Under the pieces are notes generated by a model. The model searched no databases. It was not told the DNA's origin and saw only the letters and a list, made by a program, of their open reading frames with translations. DNA of 64,000 nt from Isoetes taiwanensis (Eukaryota > Streptophyta > Lycopodiopsida > Isoetales > Isoetaceae), in the NCBI GenBank assembly GCA_021234155.1, contig JAJEKV010000033.1, positions 3,143,454 through 3,207,453 on the forward strand, read 5' to 3'. Below are positions 55,227 to 64,000 of this stretch, piece by piece (within the stretch, counting starts at the first letter, position 1; every line of letters begins with the position of its first letter). A program made the position numbers and the translations under genes.

Positions 55227-56576
55227 ATGATGTCGCGCTTCAAGCTCACCGTGGACCTAAAGAAGGCGACTGTCTTCCAGTTGTTTAGTATCCTAGTGGA
55301 CTATCTTTCGGATGATAACCCTATGATTGACACTGTTCTAGACATACTTGTGATTCATTTCACTGTGGGCCGTAGAATCCCCTACCCGATCTTCCACTTC
55401 AACGATCGCTTCCTCATGAAGCTAAACGCTGTAGACCAACCCTACACTCTTGTAGAGCAGCCTGATCAAGCTTGGGCCCTTGTTAAGTTTTATCCCCCAG
55501 CCAGCAAGGAGGAAGATCCCGCAGAACTTATCCGGACGGAGGCCCAACAGATTCAGCTCCTTGCTAGGATAGAAGACCTTCGGCAAATAGCTAGCGGCCT
55601 ACCAGAAGAGCGGGCTGCCCGTTTCTATTACCTTGGTAAAGGCCATGTACTTATGTACAGGGACCATTACAATCTTCCCACTTTCTTTTGGAACGAAGAA
55701 CTTTATAGTTTTGTTTTTGAAAATGTTCCCCCTACCTTCACACAAGATCGCCTGGACCTTATGCAAGCGGACATGCGAGCTCACCCGGCCCGGTACCATA
55801 CGGAGATTGCCAGGCGAGTACAAGTGCGCTTGAACAAGGAAGCCTGGGATGCTGAGAGGGAGAGGCTCCGTAAGGAAGAGGAGGACGCCCAAAACCAGCA
55901 GGGGGATCAGAATGTTGATCAGCAGGGGGACCAGCAAGTTGATCAGCAGGGGGACCAGAATGTTGACCAGCAGGGGGACCAGAATGTTGACCAGCAGGGG
56001 GATCAAAATGTTGACCAAAATAGGGATCAAAATGTGGATCAGAGCGCAGGCCAGAATACTGTTGTACCAGATAAGAATGATCGGTGGAGTAACAGGAAGA
56101 GGAAGAATACAAACCCTGTAAAAGGGGGAGTGAACTACAAGACTCGGCTGCAGAAGGATGCCCAAGTTAGAAAGAAAACGTCAGCTCAGCGACGGGAGCA
56201 GATTGTCCAAAGGGCGAAACATCCCTCGACCGGCGGGAAGTCTTTGAAATTGCTCAAGGAAACGGTCAAGCTGAGGAAGCCCCATAGGTTCCGACCGGGC
56301 ACGGTAGCTCTTCGCGAGATACGTAAGTATCAGAAGACTACCGAGCTCTTGATCCGCCGGCTACCTTTTCAGCGACTTGTCAGGGAGATTGCCCAAGAAT
56401 TTAAGACCGACCTGAGGTTTCAGACCTTTGCTATCCTCGCACTCCAGGAGGCTGCCGAGGCTTACCTCATAGAGATTTTGAGTGACGCTAACCTCTGCGC
56501 CATCCATGCAAAGAGGGTTACCATAATGCCCAAAGACCTCCAGCTTGCAAGGAGGATTCGAGGGGAGTTTCGGTGA
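55227..56576 (+). CDS. G2 ORF1: novel domain fused to a histone H3 core
   Basis: An open frame of 449 residues from ATG 55227 (a second ATG follows at once). Residues 1 to about 185 are a mixed helical domain I do not recognise ([31 protein letters not shown]). Residues 190-222 are a charged helix ([17 protein letters not shown]). Residues 224-275 are six to seven copies of QQGDQNVD. A basic linker follows (NRKRKN). Residues 334-338 are STGGK, the H3 tail motif at S10-K14. Residues 351-449 align without gaps to H3 K37-A135: [66 protein letters not shown] and LARRIRG. By eye 83 of 99 residues equal canonical plant H3. The fold should still pair with H4. The position between primer site and gag is unusual. 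A chromatin-tethering role is possible, by inference. Confidence 0.92.
   Translation: MMSRFKLTVDLKKATVFQLFSILVDYLSDDNPMIDTVLDILVIHFTVGRRIPYPIFHFNDRFLMKLNAVDQPYTLVEQPDQAWALVKFYPPASKEEDPAELIRTEAQQIQLLARIEDLRQIASGLPEERAARFYYLGKGHVLMYRDHYNLPTFFWNEELYSFVFENVPPTFTQDRLDLMQADMRAHPARYHTEIARRVQVRLNKEAWDAERERLRKEEEDAQNQQGDQNVDQQGDQQVDQQGDQNVDQQGDQNVDQQGDQNVDQNRDQNVDQSAGQNTVVPDKNDRWSNRKRKNTNPVKGGVNYKTRLQKDAQVRKKTSAQRREQIVQRAKHPSTGGKSLKLLKETVKLRKPHRFRPGTVALREIRKYQKTTELLIRRLPFQRLVREIAQEFKTDLRFQTFAILALQEAAEAYLIEILSDANLCAIHAKRVTIMPKDLQLARRIRGEFR
55896..56040 (+). repeat. 24-bp minisatellite encoding QQGDQNVD
   Basis: Six or so in-frame 24-base units (cagcagggggatcagaatgt and variants), all a multiple of three, so the frame is kept. 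The unit forms a polar linker between the N-terminal domain and the histone part of ORF1. Confidence 0.95.
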
Positions 56577-56836
56577 TTAGGCGACCTACTTTATTCTGTT
56601 GTACAATTTTGTGGTTCTATCTATGTACAATATTCTTTTTGTGAACCTGTGAATATAAAAATGTCTATTTCCGCCACTTGGTGTATATTTAATTGTAAAT
56701 TATTAAGTAAATAATAAATTTTTTATAACTTAGGAAAACGTGTCGAAAAGTATAAGGTCACTTTATGGCCCATTAGGGTTTCATTTTCATTCTGGCCTTT
56801 AGTGTTTGCCTCCTCCTTCCTTGCGCCTTCATCCTC
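56577..56836. other. spacer between ORF1 and ORF2
   Basis: AT-rich for 200 bases, then a C/T-rich stretch (tttgcctcctccttccttgcg) just before the ATG of ORF2. No frame links the two ORFs. Confidence 0.6.
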
Positions 56837-58228
56837 ATGGCTCGCCCAACTCTACACCAGTGGTACTTGGATGGTGAGCACTGGGACCCCGCAGTTCCCT
56901 TTGATGTTCTTCATCCTTATCTGCTCCAGCAAGTGGACCTCGTCTCTAACATGCAGGCGCACCCCGACTATGCTGCTTTCCTTCGGTTCTACTGCGAGGA
57001 GATTGTGCCTGCATGCGTCTTCAATGAAGACGATTCACAGCTCTACCTCGACTTCCACACCTTGCTCGAGATGCTAGGAGGTGATGAGCATGGCCGGAAT
57101 GTCATCAAGGGCATAAGGAGAAGAGGGACCGACCTCCCCATCGTTACTATAGATCGGGAAGTCTGTTTTGAGGCCCGATTTGCACTGGCCATTATCATGG
57201 ACCAGTATATTGAAGATGAGCAGATAGCTGCCGAGCAAACTTCTACACCAGTACCTCCTGACCCGGAAGACGATGAGGTCGTCGACGAGCAGGATTTTGT
57301 AAGGTGGAGGGAACTCGCCATCGAAGCCCCGGCAAGCCGAGAGAAAGCCCTCAAGCTCGAAGGGCTAAATCTTCTTCCTACAATACTCTTGAACAACCAA
57401 GAGTACCTGATTCTAGAGGACATTATGTGGGCCTACCGCGTTATTGCTGATATGCGGGGCCGCAAAAAGATAGAGGTCCTCTATGATCTTGCCGAGTACT
57501 GCCAAGATGACTTCCTCGACTTTACCACACCCGTTGTGCATCCCCCACAAGTCGAGAACTTGTTGGTATATCGGCCAGAAGAGCTAGAGCCCGTCGAGAC
57601 CCTTTTGTCCCTTCGACAGTTCTTATTGACTGATACACCCCAGCCTCCGGAGGAGCAGTTTGCAGCTCACGTGCGGCCTCCTCCTGTAGATCAGCCATTG
57701 CAGATCACCATGGGAGAGGTGGATCAAGAGGAGGAAGACCTTTGGGACACCAAGGTGAGCCTTAGGGATGATAAGGAAGAAGCAGAGCAGGAGAAGATCC
57801 CCGTTAACTTGGAAAAGGAAGCGGAGACCTCCAGGAATCTTCAAATTAGGGCAATGGGCAACCATTTGCCCCGATTCTTCCTTTCAGCTTTCCGACAAGG
57901 TGAGGTCTTGTTCTTCTCCAAGAACTTGGGGCCTTCTTCTGAAGCATCTTGGTGGGCACTTCGTGCGATATCCACCTTGGCGGGCCATAAGAAGATTGAC
58001 TATCACGCCACCACCATTACCTTGGTCCGACGAGATTTGGCTATCGTAGCGTTGGGGGACGTGGCGGGCTGCGCAAGTATGCGACTCCTTGTGGCGGCAC
58101 CCTTGGCCACTTGCTTGCCACTAGAGGCAGCAACTCGAGCCGCCCTCTCTGCTAGCCCCAGCACCACTTTGATGCGCTACCGACCACCTCCTCAGCCTAT
58201 GGACGAAGAGGAGGAACCTAGTTCCTAG
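56837..58228 (+). CDS. G2 ORF2: acidic protein, possible divergent histone fold at C-terminus
   Basis: An open frame of 463 residues from ATG 56837. Residues 1-130 look globular and helical (DYAAFLRFYCEEIVPACVF, DFHTLLEML); 135-160 is acidic; 165-240 is helical (LLPTILLNNQEYLILEDIMW); 265-335 is acidic and glutamate-rich. From about residue 345 the sequence is hydrophobic and helical. Residues 381-404 (LAGHKKIDYHATTITLVRR then DLAIV) align without gaps to the H2A stretch LAGNAARDNKKTRIVPRHI then QLAIR with 9 of 24 identities by eye, and LGDV follows in both. This is suggestive of a histone fold but far from proof. The C-terminus is alanine-rich and ends EEEEPSS. I know no family for the rest. 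It follows ORF1 by 260 bases and precedes ORF3. Confidence 0.75.
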   Translation: MARPTLHQWYLDGEHWDPAVPFDVLHPYLLQQVDLVSNMQAHPDYAAFLRFYCEEIVPACVFNEDDSQLYLDFHTLLEMLGGDEHGRNVIKGIRRRGTDLPIVTIDREVCFEARFALAIIMDQYIEDEQIAAEQTSTPVPPDPEDDEVVDEQDFVRWRELAIEAPASREKALKLEGLNLLPTILLNNQEYLILEDIMWAYRVIADMRGRKKIEVLYDLAEYCQDDFLDFTTPVVHPPQVENLLVYRPEELEPVETLLSLRQFLLTDTPQPPEEQFAAHVRPPPVDQPLQITMGEVDQEEEDLWDTKVSLRDDKEEAEQEKIPVNLEKEAETSRNLQIRAMGNHLPRFFLSAFRQGEVLFFSKNLGPSSEASWWALRAISTLAGHKKIDYHATTITLVRRDLAIVALGDVAGCASMRLLVAAPLATCLPLEAATRAALSASPSTTLMRYRPPPQPMDEEEEPSS

Positions 58229-58420
58229 ATATTTTTTTTGTTACAGTTACGCATCCTGTATCACGTATAGTTGTAATTTTTGATTGGCATTTTTTTAGCC
58301 ATCATACAATATATATGCTATTTTCTTATGCTTTATGATTAGTGTATCGTGAGTACGACTAAATTGTGTCCCTATGATACTTGTTATCTCCTTTAGAGTT
58401 GGAGTATAAGAAATTGTTCA
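58229..58420. other. spacer between ORF2 and ORF3
   Basis: AT-rich non-coding. A possible splice acceptor, cgtcttgcag, lies just inside ORF3 at 58442-58451, so ORF3 might begin on a spliced exon. Confidence 0.5.
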
Positions 58421-58906
58421 ATGTCATATATTCATTCTTACCGTCTTGCAGATGAGGAACTCGAAGAATTTGAGGAAAGAATCACCAACGAAATACGAAG
58501 GGACGATCAGGGACCTCCCGACCAAGATTATGGCCAACGGTATGGAGAGTACCCGGATCGGGATGATGATTACGAAGCAGAGGATCCTCTGGAACAAGGA
58601 GAGCCCTATGACTCAACTAAAGGCCCGAAAATAGTCAATATTCGCCGAGAACGTGCCTTTGAGAATCTACAACAAACTCTTCGACGTACCTGGGATTACT
58701 GGGACATGACACGGCATGAAGCTTTTGCGGACGCCAACGACCACTTATGGCAGACCTTTTATGCGCAACCTTTTTAACTTGCTCATTATTAGTCCTACCT
58801 TGGACTACCAGCATGTTATTATCCAAGCATGGGCTCGCTACAAGGTAGTCAGGGCCGTACGGGAGAGCGTCCGCTACTCCATCCTGTACCCTTTTGCGCA
58901 GCCATA
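58421..58906 (+). pseudogene. G2 ORF3, small protein, frameshifted
   Basis: The frame from ATG 58421 runs 118 residues to a stop at 58775. It has an acidic first half (DEELEEFEERITNEIRRDD, YPDRDDDYEAEDPLEQ) and a conserved second half (RRTWDYWDMTRHEAFADAND, HLWQTFYA). Compared with the second copy at 62.5-62.9 kb, a few bases are missing at about 58768. Beyond that point another frame continues LFNLLIISPTLDYQ, AWARYKVVRAVRESVRYSI and LYPFAQP, stopping at 58904. The joined protein would be near 160 residues. I recognise no family. Presence in two diverged copies at the same place before gag shows it is a regular part of this family. Confidence 0.7.
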
Positions 58907-59187
58907 GTCCTAATCTCTTCAGTTTGCCTTCTACGGTTAAATATATGTAACTAAAAATGTCTAATGTACAGCCTTATGGCTAAATATGTGTATAATCGCT
59001 ACTTTTGTATTGTATGACCCTCAGTTTTTGTTAAAGATATATCTCCAATATAACTGCTACTTTGACTTAATAATAGAGCTCTTTTCTTCCATTCTCTTAG
59101 ACTGTCTTTATTATTATTCCCTAGCATTACTTAACATGATCTTCTTTGTGACACGTGCTATCACCATAGTTTTCCTTATACTTTCTT
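58907..59187. other. spacer before G2 gag
   Basis: AT-rich. It ends with a pyrimidine-rich stretch and caatatag at 59193-59200, a possible splice acceptor inside the first gag codons. Confidence 0.5.
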
Positions 59188-62100
59188 ATGGTCAATATAG
59201 ACGGTGCACGTAACGCCTCATGGCAGACACCCTCGAATGCTAGCAGATTAACACCGGAGCAAGAACTCATGTTGATGAAACGGCAGTTATTAGAGCTCCA
59301 AGCTTATGTGTTAAATGCCAACCCACAACAGCACACAAGGAGGACGGGCTGGAGTTACCTCCGTTACCACCAAGCCCACCCCCACAGCAGCCACCTGCAC
59401 CAGAAACAGGCCCTGTACCCGCTCAAAGGAGGCTCCGTTCCAAACGTCGTCGAAGCTCGTCTACGGATAGTGCCACATCCTCACAATCAGCCACTTCTGT
59501 GTCCTCAGAGTCGTCTATATCATCTGGTGACCATGCAAAGCGCCGGGACTAAGACGGTTGATACGGCCATAACCAGTATATGGAAAAACAGAAAATTGGC
59601 CTAGTTTGATGGGAAATCTAGAGGCAGGCTGAATGCAGAGTCCTGGTTGGAGGAGATGAAAGAGTTTGGGAAATCCTATGGCATGACGGAGAAAGATACA
59701 GGAAAAGTTGCCACCACAAACCTTACCGGAGCTGCTCGTATTTGGTGGAAGGGCTATGCTAGAGCCAAGCATCTGGACAGAAGCAGATGCAAGTTCAAAA
59801 AGTTTGCCAAATCTTTTAAGTCGCATTACGTGCCCCGCACGCACAAAATGCCGCCAGATGAGACTTTTATAGGTTAGAGCAGAAGGGTATGTCAGTTCAG
59901 GCCTACACAGATGAATTCATGCGCTTGAGGCTGTATGTACCAGGTATGAATGAAAAGAGGGCGGTGGAGGGCTATATTGAAGGGTTGGCCCCATCAATTA
60001 AACGAATGGTTAAGGCCATAGACCAAATCGATTCAGGGTCGAGGCTAAGGCATTGAGCCCGGAGGAGGACACACCAAGAAACCAGCACCAGCGTCCTGCC
60101 CCTTATTCTCAGCCCCGTCCGTACACACCTTACAAGCCCCGTTCACCAAGTCCTGGGCCCTCTCAGCAGAACTCTTCGGGCCGCCAGGAAAAGAAAGTCA
60201 CCTTCAACATGCCCAACAAACCGAACAATGTCGGTAAGGAAGTTCGGAACCTCTTACAGTCTATTCCCAAAGAGGCCCGAGAGCAGCTCCGCAGAGATAA
60301 GGCATGTTACAGGTGTATGCGGCCCGGGCACTTCATGCAGAATTGCCCTTATGTCACGCAGACTGCCCAGCTGGCCATGGCGGACCTCGATTGGGATGAT
60401 CTCGAATCTACACCACCTGTCGAGGAGGAGGCTCTCGAGTATATTCACGGTGTGTCCCATATCCTTGCAGCCATAGAAACCGGCAATGCTGAAAGTCAGC
60501 CTGCCGTTATTTCCACTATAGGTCAAGTAGACAGTAAGCCTTTCATAATTCTTATGGATACGGGAAGTACACATAATTTTGCTTCTCCTAGAATGGCCCA
60601 GGTATTGCAGCTTGAGACCTTGAGGTCCCGACCGAAACCTGTCACTTTAGCCAGTGGTAAAATCAGACATACTCATGGCCGTCGCATTAACCTTAAAATG
60701 CAGCTGCCAGGGGCACCAGTTGCATTGGGTGCCGAGTTAATGGATATTGGCAAATATGATCTGATTGTTGGTATGGAATTCTTGGCATCTGCAAAGGCCA
60801 ATATAGACTGCGAGAAACGAGAGGTTACCTTCAACGCAGCTAATGGAGCCCGCGTAACTATAAAAGGTGATCCCTTAAACCCCATTATGCAGTCTATGTC
60901 CATCAGGCAGTTAAATAAAGCCATTCACAAGGATAAGCTTCTTTGCGTCATCAGACTTGCATCCATTGAGTCAGATGCCAAACAGAAGCTAGTAATTGAT
61001 GCCTTGCCAGAGGGCATTGCTGATCTTCTCAGGGAATTTAGCGATCTCTTTCCCGACGAGATCCAGAAACTTCCTCCGTTCAGAGGGGTAGAGTGTGAGA
61101 TAGCTTTGGAACTAGGTACTAAGCCTACTAGTAAGGCCCCGTACCGTATGAGTCCCCCTGAGTTGGCAGAGCTTAAGAAGCAACTTCAGGAGTTACTAAA
61201 CCTAGGTTTCATTCGGCCTAGTGTTTCCCCTTTTGGCGCTCCTATCCTTTTTGTTAAGAAGAAGGATGGCTCCTTGAGGATGTGTATTGATTATCGCCAG
61301 CTCAATAAGCATACCATCAAGAATCGCTATGCTTTGCCTAGAGCAGACGATCTTATGGACCAGTTGCAAGGGGCCAAGTACTTCTCAAAGATTGACTTAC
61401 GCTCCGGATATCACCAAATAAGAATTAAAGAGGAGGACATCCATAAGTCTGCTTTTTGCACTAGATATGGGCATTATGAGTTTACCGTTATGCCTTTTGG
61501 ATTAACTAATGCCCCCGCAACTTTTATGCGGTTAATGAATGATGTCTTCTGACAAGTAAATTTGTTGTTATTTTCTTTGACGACATTCTCATCTATAGTA
61601 AGACCCTGGAGGAGCATGAGAAACATCTTCGCTTGGCCCTGCAAAAGCTAAGACGTCACCAGCTCTTTGCCAAGTTCTCTAAGTGCGAGTTTGCCACTCC
61701 GAAGGTGGACTATTTGGGACATGTCATTTTAGCAGAGGGAATTGCTACAGACCCAGCAAAGATAGAGGCAGTCAAGGATTGGCCCATCCCAGGTAATGTT
61801 TCAGAGGTCCGAAGCTTTTTAGGATTGGCAGGGTATTACCGTAAGTTTGTTAAAGATTTTGCAAAGATTGCAGCACCTCTTACCGATCTTACAAAGCACG
61901 AGAAAGTGAAGGATTGGATTGAGCATTGGAAAGCAAAAGTCCAGGGAAGTTTTCAGAAGCTTAAGGATGCTTTAACGTCCGCACCAGTCCTCATATTGCC
62001 CGACCCCGAAAAGGATAAACTAGTAGCAACGGATGCCAGTAAGATTGCTACCGGGGGAGTCCTAATGCAGGAGGGAAGGGTTATTGCCTATGATTCAAAG

Positions 62101-62505
62101 AAAATGAATGAGACTGAACAGCGATACCCTACCCATGACCAGGAGTTGTTAGCCGTTGTCCGCGCTCTGCGTATATGGAGACACTACCTTCTTGGTAGAA
62201 GATTCCAGTTGGATACGGATCATCAGAGTCTCCGTTATCTATCCACCCAGCCGAATCTCAACCTCCGTCAAAGGAGATGGATGGAGTTTCTCGAGGAGTA
62301 TGATTTTGAGATTATGTATAAGCCTGGGAAACACAATGTGGTTGCGGATGCATTGTCACGCCATCCCTTGGTAACCCGAACCCATTGTAACGCGATTTCC
62401 ACACTCACCAGTGAGTTCGGAAAACAGATAGGGCAGACCTTCGTCACGGATCCAGAGTTCCGTGAGGTGTGGGATAGCCTGGCTAAGGAGGCACGCACAG
62501 ATAAA
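59188..62505 (+). pseudogene. G2 gag-protease-RT-RNase H, truncated before integrase
   Basis: Gag starts at ATG 59188 (MVNIDGARNASWQTPSNASR). A TAG at 59602 replaces a codon that is CAA in G3. The capsid continues at 59640-59877 (EEMKEFGKSYGMTEKD, ARIWWKGYARAKHLDRSR), with a break at 59850-59880. The zinc knuckle [14 protein letters not shown] is at 60305-60346. The protease has [16 protein letters not shown] (about 60550). RT has [44 protein letters not shown] and, after a stop at 61550 and a frameshift, FFDDILIYS (61574). RNase H has [14 protein letters not shown] and [13 protein letters not shown]. The last shared pol codons are [12 protein letters not shown]. From there the sequence switches into a second ORF3, so integrase, 3' LTR and everything between are absent. 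Confidence 0.92.
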
Positions 62506-62941
62506 GATCTTAGGCATCCCAGATACGAAGGGATGATCCAGGGCCTCCCGAACAAGATTACAGCCAAAGATATGGGGAGTACCCGGAGCGAGACGGTGAT
62601 TACGAGATGGAGGAACCTGCAGAGGAAGGAGAGCCATACGATCCCGATAAAGGCTTGGAAATAGTTAACATCCTTAGGGAACGGGCCTTTGAAGACCTGA
62701 AGCAAACTCTTCGTCGCACATGGGACTATTGGGACATGACCAGGCATGAAGCCTTTGAGGATGCCAATGATCACCTGTGGCAAGTCTTCTATGCACTAAG
62801 GAGGCTCTTTAACCTCCTCATCGTTAGCCCCACCCTGGACTACCAACCTGTTATCGTTTAGGCCTGGGCTCGCTACAAGTTAGTGAGAGCTGTACGCGAG
62901 AGCGTTCGCTACTCTATCTTGTACCCTTTTGCGCAGCCCTA
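62506..62941 (+). pseudogene. G3 ORF3, second copy
   Basis: Homologous to 58484-58906 at roughly 85% by eye. The frame includes [59 protein letters not shown] and then TAG at 62859 where G2 has CAA-GCA. The rest continues in the same frame (AWARYKLVRAVRESVRYSI, LYPFAQP). The N-terminus is cut off by the junction with G2 RNase H, and the pol frame also reads on through here to 62662. The protein has no known family. Confidence 0.75.
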
Positions 62942-63197
62942 GGTCCGGACCCCTCAGTTTTGTTTTGCTATGCTTCAGTGTGACTAAAGAAGTGCCCAAT
63001 GTATAAGATCCACCTGTGTATTATATAACCTTAAGTTGATAACTACCTTCAGTGTGAAGTTCTTCAATGTAACAGTTGTTTTGACTTATAATCAAAATCT
63101 TTTCTCTTGTCTTTTCTTATTTACTCTTACTTCAGTACTACCCAAAATGATCTTGTTGTGAGACTTGATGTTGCTGAAATTCTGCTTGTATCTTTTT
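62942..63197. other. spacer before G3 gag
   Basis: Counterpart of 58907-59187 with the same ending, a pyrimidine-rich stretch and caatatag. No other feature. Confidence 0.6.
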
Positions 63198-64000
63198 ATG
63201 CTCAATATAGACGGTGCACGCAACGCCGCCTGGCAGACACCCTCGAATGCCAGTAGGTTAACCCCTGAGCAGGAACTTATGTTGATGAAGAGGCAACTAG
63301 TTGAGTTGCAGACTTATGTACTAAATGTCAACCCACCGCAGCATGTCCAGGAGGATGGACCGGAGTTACCTTTGTTACCGCCAAGTCCCCCACCACAGCA
63401 GCCTTCTGCACCTGAATCCAGTCCTGCACCCGTACCGAGGAGGCACCGTTCCAAACGTCATCGAGGTTCCTCTAGGGGCAGTGCCACCTCCTCCCAGTCA
63501 GCAACTTCTGAGTCCTCTGAGTCGTCTATGTCATCCGGTGGCCATGCACATCGTCGGGACAAGGAGTACCGTAAAACGGTTGATACAGCCATAACCAGTA
63601 TATGGAAAAATAGGAAATTGGCCCAATTTGATGGCAAATCTAGAGGTGGGCTGAATGCAGAGTCCTGGCTCGACGAGATGAAGGAGTTTGGGAAATCCTA
63701 TGGCATGACAGAGAAGGATACAGGGAAGGTTGCCACCACAAACCTTACAGGAGCTGCCCGTATTTGGTGGAAGGGCTATGCCAGAGCCAAGCATCTGGAT
63801 AGGAGCAGATGCAACTTCAGAAAGTTTGCCAAAGCCTTTAAGTCGCATTACGTGCCTCGTGCGCACAAATGCCAACAGATTCAAACTTTTTACCGGTTAG
63901 AGCAAAAGAGTCTGTCGGTCCAGGCCTACACTGATGAATTCATGCGCCTGAGGCTATATGTGCCGGGTATGAATGAGAAGAGGGCGGTGGAGGGCTACAT
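63198..64000 (+). CDS. G3 gag, open to the window edge
   Basis: From ATG 63198 the frame stays open to base 64000 (267 codons) and is cut by the window end. It begins MLNIDGARNAAWQTPSNASR and LTPEQELMLMKRQL, then a proline-rich part (PPSPPPQQP-like; visible as LPPSPPPQQPSAPE) and a serine-rich part (RGSSRGSATSSQSATSES). The capsid follows: TAITSIWKNRKLAQFDGKS, SWLDEMKEFGKSYGMTEKD, TTNLTGAARIWWKGYARAK, KCQQIQTFYRLEQKSLSVQ and GMNEKRAVEGY. This is the retrotransposon Gag capsid domain of Ty3/gypsy. Unlike G1 and G2 it has no stop or frameshift, so it is the youngest or best-kept member here. It sits one spacer downstream of the second ORF3. Confidence 0.92.
   Translation, partial: MLNIDGARNAAWQTPSNASRLTPEQELMLMKRQLVELQTYVLNVNPPQHVQEDGPELPLLPPSPPPQQPSAPESSPAPVPRRHRSKRHRGSSRGSATSSQSATSESSESSMSSGGHAHRRDKEYRKTVDTAITSIWKNRKLAQFDGKSRGGLNAESWLDEMKEFGKSYGMTEKDTGKVATTNLTGAARIWWKGYARAKHLDRSRCNFRKFAKAFKSHYVPRAHKCQQIQTFYRLEQKSLSVQAYTDEFMRLRLYVPGMNEKRAVEGY

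Noticed and set aside
55599-56165. A 188-residue minus-strand frame with repeated hydrophobic segments
   Set aside because: It is the reverse complement of the QQGDQNVD repeat region of ORF1.
55227-56576. ORF1 as a centromeric H3 (CENH3) gene of the host
   Set aside because: Loop 1 has the canonical H3 length, the core lacks typical CENH3 changes, and the frame lies between the primer site and gag of an LTR element.
57890-58060. ORF2 C-terminus as H4 or H2B
   Set aside because: An H4 alignment needs a gap and shares only scattered residues; H2B shares TIT and little else. H2A was the best by eye, and even that is weak.
1-64000. CRISPR arrays, bacterial operons, tRNA or rRNA genes
   Set aside because: None was seen. 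The only tRNA-like signals are A-box motifs in the three SINE-like units, which do not form a tRNA.

Overview
The window is plant nuclear DNA, mostly mobile-element sequence, with one near-complete host gene. An intronless PLS-class pentatricopeptide repeat (PPR) gene, Ty1/copia and Ty3/gypsy elements with plant-type initiator-tRNA primer sites, a Helitron, and decayed fragments of HMG-CoA reductase, ribosomal protein eS19 and 14-3-3 all point to a land plant. The PPR style and the mix of DNA transposons suggest a seed-free plant such as a fern or lycophyte. That placement is inference; no marker here fixes the species.

Layout. (1) 0-2.9 kb: decayed gene pieces (HMGR last exon, eS19, a PPR fragment) and a candidate 0.84 kb non-autonomous Helitron. 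(2) 2.886-25.890 kb: one nested composite. A minus-strand Ty1/copia element with 5-bp target duplication TCTTA sits in the PPR fragment. Three later insertions broke it: a 7.9 kb TIR DNA transposon in its left LTR (duplication ATAA), a 1.17 kb GC-rich segment in its pol (duplication AAGTACCT), and an 8.6 kb minus-strand chromodomain Ty3/gypsy element in its right LTR (duplication AATCC). The DNA transposon carries a decayed transposase, a coiled-coil/RING-like protein, an FCP1-like phosphatase and an acidic spliced gene. (3) 25.9-37.2 kb: an orphan promoter-like site, a decayed autonomous Helitron (19-residue N-terminal repeats, HUH Rep, Pif1-type helicase), three tandem SINE-like units between inverted repeats, and a second, Replitron-like HUH protein fragment. 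(4) 37.2-39.5 kb: the PPR gene. (5) 40.5-42.7 kb: a copia remnant and a 58-bp minisatellite. (6) 43.9-64 kb: a tandem cluster of one Ty3/gypsy family, called G1, G2 and G3 here. A solo LTR and a small LTR element carrying a truncated 14-3-3 gene are nested in G1.

The main result is in element G2. Its 5' LTR and primer binding site lead into two intact open frames upstream of gag. The first (449 aa) is a novel N-terminal domain, an 8-residue repeat and a complete histone H3 core (99 residues, about 84% identical to canonical H3 by eye). The second (463 aa) ends in a region that may be a divergent histone fold resembling H2A; that part is much weaker. A third small frame is present in both G2 and G3. 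Gag-pol of G2 is broken by stops and frameshifts, while the two upstream frames remain open. A retrotransposon family carrying histone fusions is the best candidate here for an undescribed system.

Coordinates of element ends come from matching LTR termini, target-site duplications, primer sites and polypurine tracts by eye. Family names come from recognised motifs. No alignment or database search was run.
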